A stretch of 6,027 nucleotides of DNA. It comes from Veillonellaceae bacterium (GTDB taxonomy: Bacteria; Bacillota_C; Negativicutes; Veillonellales; Veillonellaceae). A program made the translations under genes and the position numbers. The notes beneath the pieces are model-generated. The model saw only the letters and a list, made by a program, of their open reading frames with translations, was not told the DNA's origin and made no database searches. The stretch covers positions 1 to 6,027 of the forward strand of contig CADFKY010000063.1 in the NCBI GenBank assembly GCA_902834965.1. The letters are read 5' to 3'. Positions 1 through 4,572 of this stretch are shown piece after piece (the stretch's first letter is position 1; every line of letters starts with the position of its first letter).

Positions 1-621
1 TGTGGTGTATGTGACTATGCGTTAGGATTGGCTCGTGAAGGCCATAAGGCAACAGGTATAGATTTATCTGATGGTATGATTCGTGGTGCTAAACAATTAG
101 CAGAGGCAGAAGGTTTAGATCTTAGCTTGTATATTGCACCGTGGTCTGATGAAACTCGCCGTGAACTAAAATGGGATAAAACCTTTGATTTAACATATAG
201 TATTTTTTGCCCTATCATGTTTGATGCAGAAAACATTCGCGCCATGCATGAATCAAGTAAGGACAAATGCTTGTGGATTGCTTTTAGTGAACGCAGCGAT
301 GAAACGGTAGATATGTTATCTGAACATTTCTTTGGTCGCGATTCATTCCCTTGGGATGGTAAGATGAAAGCATGTTTAGATGTTATCCATGAAATAGGGC
401 ATAATGTAAAAGTAACCTATAAAACAGTGCCTGAAACAGAGGTTATGAGCCTTGATAAAGCGGTTAATTACTTTGCTATGCGACTTCATAATAATACATG
501 GGGCGATATAGAAGATATGAAAGTAGAAATTAGAAATCTCATTGAACCATTAGCCATTAATGGAGAAATTCATAATAAAACGGTTGATAAAGTGGCTTGG
601 GTATCATGGTCTGTGAAATAG
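1..621 (+). CDS. Class I SAM-dependent methyltransferase, 5' end missing
   Basis: Partial gene: the frame is open from base 1 to the TAG at 619-621, giving 206 visible residues. The first visible residues, CGVCDYALGLAREG, then GIDLS, match the end of motif I (usually DLGCGxG) and the acidic end of strand beta2 in Rossmann-fold methyltransferases. D21 of the visible part would bind the SAM ribose. A beta4-like stretch, FDLTYSIFCP, follows at about residues 62-71. A TTG at 28 could be read as a start, but it would cut away motif I, so the true start lies upstream of the window. The rest is not diagnostic of a substrate; small molecules are typical for this fold. Its stop overlaps the ribosome binding site of the next gene, so the two are probably cotranscribed. 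The fold is well supported; the substrate is unknown. Confidence 0.85.
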   Translation, partial: CGVCDYALGLAREGHKATGIDLSDGMIRGAKQLAEAEGLDLSLYIAPWSDETRRELKWDKTFDLTYSIFCPIMFDAENIRAMHESSKDKCLWIAFSERSDETVDMLSEHFFGRDSFPWDGKMKACLDVIHEIGHNVKVTYKTVPETEVMSLDKAVNYFAMRLHNNTWGDIEDMKVEIRNLIEPLAINGEIHNKTVDKVAWVSWSVK

Positions 622-630
622 GAGGGTAGT

Positions 631-960
631 ATGACAGTTGATGAAAAACGTAAGTTAGAACTAAAAACTATGTACCAAATCATTGGCATCTATTGTCATA
701 ATAAACACCATACTCCTAAGGGGCAGTTATGTGAGGATTGCGAAAAGGTTTGGGAATATGCGGAGCATCGCATTGATGCATGTCCGCATATGGAAAGTAA
801 AACATTCTGTAGTGTATGTAAAACCCATTGCTATGCACCTAATTATCGTGAAAAAATCCGTGAAATTATGCGTTATGGTGGACCAAGGATGTTACTGGTA
901 TCGCCAATCCAAGTTATTAGACATATGTATCTTGAATGGAAAGACAAAAAAAGAGGCTAG
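631..960 (+). CDS. YgbA-family ('nitrous oxide-stimulated promoter') cysteine-rich protein
   Basis: This 109-residue protein is preceded by AGGAGG at 620-625, five bases before the ATG, which fixes the start. I recognise the YgbA_NO family (Pfam PF11756 from memory) by the order MYxIIGIYC (14-22), HH (26-27), LCxxC (33-37), YAxxRIDxCP (43-52), CxVCKTHCY (60-68), the R-EKIREIMR helix (73-81) and GGPRML (83-88). Seven cysteines (22, 34, 37, 51, 60, 63, 67) and several histidines suggest metal or Fe-S binding, which is inference. In enterobacteria ygbA belongs to the NsrR regulon and is induced by nitric oxide; its biochemical role was not settled to my knowledge. No NO-responsive promoter can be assessed here because the operon start is outside the window. 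No signal peptide or membrane segment, so probably cytoplasmic. The last codons form part of a terminator hairpin. Confidence 0.85.
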   Translation: MTVDEKRKLELKTMYQIIGIYCHNKHHTPKGQLCEDCEKVWEYAEHRIDACPHMESKTFCSVCKTHCYAPNYREKIREIMRYGGPRMLLVSPIQVIRHMYLEWKDKKRG

Positions 961-980
961 CATTTGCTAGCCTCTTTCTT
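941..980. terminator. Bidirectional intrinsic terminator overlapping the end of the YgbA-family gene
   Basis: A 12-bp perfect stem (950-961 with 966-977) encloses a 4-base loop (962-965). Reading plus, the stem is followed only by the short tract CTTTCTTAA. Reading minus, it is followed by a run of about seven T's and then GTCTTT, a much better U-tract. That tract is the complement of the Lys-Asp-Lys-Lys codons at the end of the upstream gene. The stop codon at 958-960 lies inside the stem. It probably ends both the methyltransferase/YgbA transcript and the convergent thioredoxin-like transcript. Confidence 0.85.
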
Positions 981-1011
981 AATGGATTTATCACGTTTTC
1001 ATGTAATAATC

Positions 1012-1290
1012 TTATGCGATTGCTTTGTCCAATACAGCTTTGATTAATGCTTTTGTTTGGTCATAGCTTTCACCAGGTTGAGCCTCATATTGTTTGTCGA
1101 GGTCGAACCATAAGTTTGGATAGTACTCATAAGGGTGAGTTTTGAAGAGCTCATGAGCGTCTTGATCTTCAACCCAGTTGATATGAATGTCTGCATATGC
1201 AGGGTTTTCTGCAACAAGTTCATCGATAGCACGGAATGCATTTGCACAATAAGGGCAACCGTTTAAGTGGAAACCTAAGATTTCTTTCAT
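1012..1290 (-). CDS. Small thioredoxin/glutaredoxin-fold protein, CPYC active site
   Basis: A 92-residue protein read leftwards. MKEILGFHLNGCPYC starts with a short beta strand and the redox motif C12-P-Y-C15, the classical glutaredoxin dithiol motif. P58 in YYPNLWF sits where the cis-proline of the fold is expected. The length fits a single minimal thioredoxin-fold domain, with no signal peptide, so it is probably a cytoplasmic thiol-disulfide oxidoreductase using glutathione, thioredoxin reductase or another donor; the partner cannot be told. I chose the ATG at 1290 because GGAAAGGA lies 10 bases upstream (1301-1308). A TTG at 1314 would add eight unlikely residues and bury that site. A TATATT box (minus strand, 1319-1324) could be its -10, but the -35 is weak. 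It is divergent from ilvB and convergent with the YgbA-family gene. Confidence 0.85.
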   Translation of the reverse strand: MKEILGFHLNGCPYCANAFRAIDELVAENPAYADIHINWVEDQDAHELFKTHPYEYYPNLWFDLDKQYEAQPGESYDQTKALIKAVLDKAIA

Positions 1291-1300
1291 GGTTTTACAG

Positions 1301-1308
1301 TCCTTTCC
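1301..1308 (-). promoter_or_regulatory. Ribosome binding site of the thioredoxin-like gene
   Basis: On the minus strand this reads GGAAAGGA and ends 10 bases before the ATG at 1290. The spacing is slightly long but acceptable. It supports the ATG start over the upstream TTG at 1314, for which I see no such site. Confidence 0.6.
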
Positions 1309-1336
1309 AGACAAAATTAATATATATTTCTATAAT
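1308..1336 (+). promoter_or_regulatory. Candidate sigma70-type promoter for ilvBN
   Basis: CAGACA (1308-1313, four of six matches to TTGACA), a 17-base spacer and a perfect TATAAT (1331-1336). Transcription would start near 1343 and give a leader of about 140 bases before ilvB, with the stem-loop at 1351-1389 close to its 5' end. The region is AT-rich, so chance -10 boxes are common; a second, TATAAC at 1387-1392, has no good -35. The -35 overlaps the start region of the divergent thioredoxin-like gene, so the two promoters may interfere. Confidence 0.5.
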
Positions 1337-1350
1337 TTGAGATTTATTAC

Positions 1351-1389
1351 ATACTCATGTACCACAACATGTGGTACACTACTGAGTAT
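1351..1389. repeat. Long dyad / stem-loop in the ilvB upstream region
   Basis: A 9-bp perfect inverted repeat (TGTACCACA at 1358-1366, TGTGGTACA at 1370-1378) surrounds a 3-base centre. It continues outward as a second 7-bp helix (ATACTCA at 1351-1357 with TGAGTAT at 1383-1389) after a 4-base bulge (1379-1382). That makes 16 pairs in an otherwise AT-rich spacer. No U-tract follows on either strand, so it is not a standard terminator. It could be a repressor operator next to the ilvB promoter or a structured element in the ilvB leader RNA. I do not recognise the motif as a known operator. Confidence 0.75.
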
Positions 1390-1431
1390 AACACATCTAT
1401 ATAAGATATTCAATTTTTTAGATATATCGAA

Positions 1432-1447
1432 TGAGAATATTGAGAAT
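1432..1447 (+). repeat. Direct repeat TGAGAAT, two copies 9 bases apart
   Basis: TGAGAAT occurs at 1432-1438 and 1441-1447, just upstream of the ilvB ribosome binding site. The pair is flanked by ATATCG (1424-1429) and CGATAT (1449-1454), which form a 6-bp inverted repeat around it. It may be a protein site or a small RNA hairpin in the ilvB leader. In AT-rich DNA it may also be chance. Confidence 0.35.
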
Positions 1448-1471
1448 GCGATATGCATTTTTTACATAGTT

Positions 1472-1478
1472 AAGGAGG
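1472..1478 (+). promoter_or_regulatory. Ribosome binding site of ilvB
   Basis: AAGGAGG five bases before the ATG at 1484. It decides the ilvB start: the frame is open further upstream to about 1289, but that extension has no family similarity and would put this site inside the coding region. Confidence 0.9.
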
Positions 1479-1483
1479 CACCT

Positions 1484-3211
1484 ATGATTTCAGGCGCAGC
1501 ATATGTGGTGAAGGCCCTTCAAGAGGAGCAGGTAGATATACTATTCAACTATCCTGGGGCAGCAACCATCGATATCATGGATGAATTATATAAACAAGAT
1601 AAGGTAAAAGTAATTTTGCCACGTCATGAGCAAGCATTGGCTCATGCAGCAGATGGTTATGCTCGCAGTACAGGTAAAGTTGGGGTGTGCATGGTAACCT
1701 CTGGACCAGGTGCTACAAACCTTGTGACAGGTATTGCTACAGCATACGCTGATAGCGTTCCCCTTGTTTGTATTACAGGTCAAGTAGACTTGGGCCTCAT
1801 GGGTAATGACGCATTCCAAGAGGTGGATACAGTTGGTATTGTGCGCAATATCTGTAAATATGCTGTTACCGTTCGTGATCGTAAAGAGCTAGGGCGTATT
1901 TTGAAAGAAGCATTTTATATTGCCCGTACTGGTCGTCCTGGTCCTGTAGTGGTGGATGTTCCTAAAAACATTCAAAAGGCTATGGGCTCTGATGAGTATC
2001 CAACAGAAGTCAATATTCGTGGCTATAAACCTAATACAACAGTTCACGTAGGACAAGTAAAAAAAGCATGCTCTATTATCAGCAAGGCTAAACGACCACT
2101 ATTCTTATTAGGCGGTGGCGTTAGCATTAGTGGTGCTAACGACCTCATGATGAAGCTAGTAGAAAAAACAGGCATTCCTGTTGTAACTACGTTGATGGGG
2201 AAAGGTGCTATCGATAGTTGTCATCCTTTATACCTCGGCAATATTGGTATTCATGGTGGCTATGCTCCGAATGTGGCCCTTACGGATTGCGATGTTATGA
2301 TTTCCATTGGTACCCGCTTTAACGACCGTATTACAGGCAAGTTAAGTACCTTTGCACAAAATTGTAAGATTATCCATATCGACGTGGATGCAGCATCTAT
2401 TTCTAAAAATATTAAGGTAGATATTCCAATCGTAGCAGATGCTAAATTAGCTATTGAAAAACTATTGGAATATATTGAACCTCATGATCTTGGTGAGTGG
2501 CCTGAGCAATTACAACAGCTTAAGGCCGAACGTCCTGTTACACAAGCGGATGAGGTAGGCTTAACACCTCAAACCGTTATTGATTACATCAATAACCACT
2601 ATGCACGTCCTATTGTTGCTACTGATGTAGGACAAAATCAATTATGGACCACACAATTCCTTGAACTTAAAGGACAACATCAAATGTTGACCTCTGGTGG
2701 CCTTGGCACGATGGGTTATGGTTTCCCAGCTGCCTTAGGTGCTCAAATCGGCAACCCTGATAAACGTGTATTTGCTATCTGTGGTGATGGTGGCGTACAA
2801 ATGAATATCCAAGAATTTGCTACGGCTATGCACTATCGCTTACCTGTAACACTTATTATTTTGAATAATGGCTTCCTTGGTAACGTACGCCAATGGCAAC
2901 AATTGTTCTACGATAAACGATATGCGTGTACAAATTTATTGATGGATGAAAGCTCCATTGTGACACGTGAGATGATTGATAATGATGAATTTGAATACGT
3001 ACCGGACTTTGTAAAATTGGCAGAAGCTTATGGTGCAAAGGCAATGCGCATTACTAAGGTAGAGGATATCGAAAAAGGATTCCAATTGGCTGATTCTTTC
3101 AAAAATGGACCAACCTTACTTGAATTTATCATTCCTACAGAGCTTAATGTATTGCCAATGGTACCAGCTGGTAAGTCCTTAAGTGATATGTTATTAAAGG
3201 ATAAAAAATAG
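1484..3211 (+). CDS. ilvB: Acetohydroxyacid (acetolactate) synthase, catalytic large subunit
   Basis: A 575-residue ThDP enzyme that condenses pyruvate with pyruvate or 2-ketobutyrate, releasing CO2, in valine/leucine and isoleucine synthesis. Order of parts: N-terminal pyrimidine-binding domain with catalytic E49 in LPRHEQALAHAADGYAR, GPGATN (74-79) and FQEVD (111-115); a central FAD-type domain with GTRFNDRITG (276-285), close to the AHAS signature RFDDRVTG; and a C-terminal domain with GDGG (434-437) to NN (461-462), the ThDP/Mg motif. W471 in RQWQ matches the Trp that favours 2-ketobutyrate in E. coli AHAS II, so use in isoleucine synthesis is likely. Two oddities: N467 where Met is usual (GMVRQWQ), and about 18 extra residues between RY (479-480) and PDF (507-509). 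The length is still normal for the family. ilvN follows 8 bases later and supplies the regulatory subunit. Confidence 0.96.
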   Translation: MISGAAYVVKALQEEQVDILFNYPGAATIDIMDELYKQDKVKVILPRHEQALAHAADGYARSTGKVGVCMVTSGPGATNLVTGIATAYADSVPLVCITGQVDLGLMGNDAFQEVDTVGIVRNICKYAVTVRDRKELGRILKEAFYIARTGRPGPVVVDVPKNIQKAMGSDEYPTEVNIRGYKPNTTVHVGQVKKACSIISKAKRPLFLLGGGVSISGANDLMMKLVEKTGIPVVTTLMGKGAIDSCHPLYLGNIGIHGGYAPNVALTDCDVMISIGTRFNDRITGKLSTFAQNCKIIHIDVDAASISKNIKVDIPIVADAKLAIEKLLEYIEPHDLGEWPEQLQQLKAERPVTQADEVGLTPQTVIDYINNHYARPIVATDVGQNQLWTTQFLELKGQHQMLTSGGLGTMGYGFPAALGAQIGNPDKRVFAICGDGGVQMNIQEFATAMHYRLPVTLIILNNGFLGNVRQWQQLFYDKRYACTNLLMDESSIVTREMIDNDEFEYVPDFVKLAEAYGAKAMRITKVEDIEKGFQLADSFKNGPTLLEFIIPTELNVLPMVPAGKSLSDMLLKDKK

Positions 3212-3219
3212 GAGGGGCT

Positions 3220-3732
3220 ATGGAATTACATATGGAAAAACGCTGTATTTCAGCGTATGTAGAAAACCAAATCGGCGTATTGGCTAAAATTTCAGGCCTC
3301 TTCGCAGGTAAAAACTATAACCTTGATACATTGACTGTAGGGGAAACTGAAGATCCTACCATGTCTCGTATGACCATTGAGCTCACATGCGATGATTTAA
3401 CATACGAACAAATTATCAAACAATTAAATCGCAGTGTTGAGGTTATTAAGGTTATCGACTTTACGGATATGCGGATTACAAAAAAAGAGCTATTGTTTAT
3501 TAAGGTCAACAGTTGCAAAGAAGCAGATAAACAAGAAATCTTCCGCATTGCTCAAACCTTTGACTTGTTGGTAGTCGATTATAATCGCAAATCTGTTCTC
3601 GTACAATGTGTAAAAACAGTATCCAAAAATAACGACATGATTGCTCTATTTAAAGATATGTTCGTCAACCGCATTGAAGTTGTACGCGGTGGTAGCGTAG
3701 CTATCGAAGCACTATCTACACCTGATAGATAA
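3220..3732 (+). CDS. ilvN: Acetohydroxyacid synthase, regulatory small subunit
   Basis: A 170-residue protein, normal for the IlvN/IlvH type. The N-terminal ACT domain (about 8-82) carries ENQIGVLAKISGLF, then NLDTLTVGETEDPTMSRMTIE. The C-terminal small-subunit domain runs from about 88 and ends in IEVVRGGSVAIEAL. N16, G19 and N34 align with E. coli IlvH N11, G14 and N29, which are involved in valine binding, so feedback inhibition by valine is predicted. It activates and regulates IlvB. AGGAGG at 3210-3215 overlaps the ilvB stop and lies four bases before the ATG at 3220. The ATG at 3232 is an alternative start (165 shorter by four residues at 166) but sits 16 bases away, so 3220 is preferred. 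The tight spacing implies cotranscription and translational coupling with ilvB. I see no strong terminator directly behind it; the nearest is at 3852-3881. Confidence 0.95.
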   Translation: MELHMEKRCISAYVENQIGVLAKISGLFAGKNYNLDTLTVGETEDPTMSRMTIELTCDDLTYEQIIKQLNRSVEVIKVIDFTDMRITKKELLFIKVNSCKEADKQEIFRIAQTFDLLVVDYNRKSVLVQCVKTVSKNNDMIALFKDMFVNRIEVVRGGSVAIEALSTPDR

Positions 3733-3744
3733 GTTTTAACTCTA

Positions 3745-3801
3745 ATTATTCTAAATCTATTTTTGGAGAATAATGATCTAAGACTAGTAGTGATTTAGAA
3801 T
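3745..3801 (+). repeat. Overlapping, mutually exclusive inverted repeats after ilvN
   Basis: ATTATTCT (3745-3752) pairs with AGAATAAT (3767-3774) as an 8-bp arm. ATTCTAAATC (3748-3757) pairs perfectly with GATTTAGAAT (3792-3801) as a 10-bp arm. Both use 3748-3752, so only one can form at a time. The stems are AT-rich and weak, and neither is followed by a convincing U-tract. They may be an mRNA end structure for ilvBN or part of a switch ahead of the carbonic anhydrase gene. Confidence 0.5.
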
Positions 3802-3816
3802 GGATACAACTGAATA

Positions 3817-3825
3817 TGATATAAT
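3817..3825 (+). promoter_or_regulatory. Candidate extended -10 promoter upstream of the carbonic anhydrase
   Basis: TGATATAAT is a perfect TGnTATAAT box. The -35 region is poor (TTAGAA at 3795-3800 with a 19-base spacer), which an extended -10 can tolerate. Transcription would begin near 3832 and pass through the hairpin at 3852-3881 before reaching the gene. A weaker extended -10, TGATATAGA at 3844-3852, would start within the hairpin's left arm and so avoid forming it. Confidence 0.5.
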
Positions 3826-3851
3826 ATTTATATCGACCATTATTGATATAG

Positions 3852-3881
3852 AGACCTTGGTTGTATGCCAAGGTCTTTTTT
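3852..3881 (+). terminator. Intrinsic terminator just upstream of the carbonic anhydrase ribosome binding site
   Basis: A 9-bp perfect stem (AGACCTTGG at 3852-3860, CCAAGGTCT at 3868-3876) with a 7-base loop, followed by T's through 3881. It ends only four bases before the AGGAGG of the next gene. It may end ilvBN transcripts, act as an attenuator in the carbonic anhydrase leader, or both. There is no room for a promoter between it and the gene. Confidence 0.85.
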
Positions 3882-3885
3882 ATAT

Positions 3886-3891
3886 AGGAGG
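3886..3891 (+). promoter_or_regulatory. Ribosome binding site of the carbonic anhydrase gene
   Basis: AGGAGG four bases before the ATG at 3896. It supports this start over an in-frame ATG at 3800, which has no such site and would make the protein translate through the terminator hairpin. Confidence 0.85.
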
Positions 3892-3895
3892 TACT

Positions 3896-4483
3896 ATGAG
3901 TTTATTAGATGATATTTTAGCCCATAATAAAGAATATGTAGAAGATCAAAATACAGGTTATGTAGAAACAGATACAAAATGCAGTAAGATGCCTAGTCGT
4001 GAAATGGCTATTGTTACATGCATGGATACACGTCTTGTGAACTTCTTAGAAGATTCTATGGATATTGGCCGTGGTGAAGCAAAAATTGTAAAGACTGCTG
4101 GTAACTGTATTACAGGTCCTTTTGATGGCATTGTACGTAGCTTACTCGTTTGTATCTATGAACTAGGTGTTAACGAAATCTTTATCATTGGTCATCATGA
4201 ATGCGGTATGGCTAAAACTACAGCGAAAGATTTAACAGAAAAAATGTTAGCTCGTGGCATTGCGCCAGAAGCAATCCATATGGTGCGAAAAGAAATGGAA
4301 CGCTGGGCAGATGGCTTTACACATCCTGCTGAAAATGTAGAAGAAACAGTAGACGAATTGCGTATGAATCCTTTGATTCCGAAAGACGTACCTATTCACG
4401 GTCTTATCTTCCATCCTAGAACAGGTGAAATTGAAGTCATCGTTAATGGCTATACACAAATGAAACAATATTACGAAAAATAG
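3896..4483 (+). CDS. Beta-class carbonic anhydrase
   Basis: A 195-residue zinc enzyme interconverting CO2 and bicarbonate. C42-M-D44-T-R46 is the CxDxR motif (zinc ligand C42 and the Asp-Arg pair), and H100-H-E-C103-G gives the HxxCG zinc ligands. KTAGN (66-70) and the helix DGIVRSLLVCIYELGV (77-92) are typical of the family. The compact form resembles the short Gram-positive group that includes B. subtilis YtiB, by memory. No signal peptide, so cytoplasmic. Bicarbonate would feed carboxylases, and the enzyme may handle CO2 from decarboxylations such as that by IlvB, but that link rests only on position. The gene is separated from ilvN by 163 bases containing a candidate promoter and a terminator, so it is probably not a simple third gene of the ilv operon. 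All key residues are present. Confidence 0.93.
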   Translation: MSLLDDILAHNKEYVEDQNTGYVETDTKCSKMPSREMAIVTCMDTRLVNFLEDSMDIGRGEAKIVKTAGNCITGPFDGIVRSLLVCIYELGVNEIFIIGHHECGMAKTTAKDLTEKMLARGIAPEAIHMVRKEMERWADGFTHPAENVEETVDELRMNPLIPKDVPIHGLIFHPRTGEIEVIVNGYTQMKQYYEK

Positions 4484-4497
4484 TAGGTAAATCTTAT

Positions 4498-4528
4498 TTG
4501 ACTTAAAGTTAAGTGTAAGTTTTATAAT
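4498..4528 (+). promoter_or_regulatory. Candidate sigma70-type promoter with internal palindrome, for the phosphoesterase gene
   Basis: TTGACT (4498-4503, five of six) and a perfect TATAAT (4523-4528) with a 19-base spacer, slightly longer than ideal. Within the spacer, ACTTAA-AG-TTAAGT (4501-4514) is a perfect 6-bp palindrome, and a further ACTTAA half-site lies at 4543-4548 near the expected start of the RNA. This arrangement would suit a repressor. The leader would be about 40 bases. No terminator hairpin was seen between the carbonic anhydrase stop and this promoter, so read-through into the phosphoesterase is possible. Confidence 0.6.
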
Positions 4529-4572
4529 GTGTTCATATTAGTACTTAATACATATTTACATAAAGGAACTAT

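Noticed and set aside
28..621. TTG at 28 as the methyltransferase start
   Set aside because: Bases 1-27 continue the frame and encode part of SAM-binding motif I, so the gene begins before the window.
683..970. Overlapping 95-residue frame within the YgbA-family gene
   Set aside because: Frame +1 shadow: no ribosome binding site, and the other frame carries the clear family motifs.
1291..1314. TTG start at 1314 for the thioredoxin-like protein
   Set aside because: It would include the GGAAAGGA site in the coding region and add eight residues before a typical beta-strand start.
1289..1483. 65-residue N-terminal extension of IlvB in the same open frame
   Set aside because: It has no ribosome binding site, overlaps the divergent gene's start and the dyad, resembles no family sequence, and AAGGAGG at 1472-1478 clearly marks the ATG at 1484.
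1291..1483. T-box riboswitch or attenuation leader peptide before ilvB
   Set aside because: No intrinsic terminator, no T-box consensus and no short frame rich in Val, Leu or Ile was found; the leader is too short for a full T-box.
3800..3895. 32-residue N-terminal extension of the carbonic anhydrase
   Set aside because: There is no ribosome binding site at 3800, it would be translated through the terminator hairpin and U-tract, and AGGAGG at 3886-3891 fits the ATG at 3896.
3733..4483. Carbonic anhydrase as a dedicated third component of a new AHAS complex
   Set aside because: Attractive because AHAS releases CO2, but the terminator and separate candidate promoter argue for independent control; only proximity supports the link.
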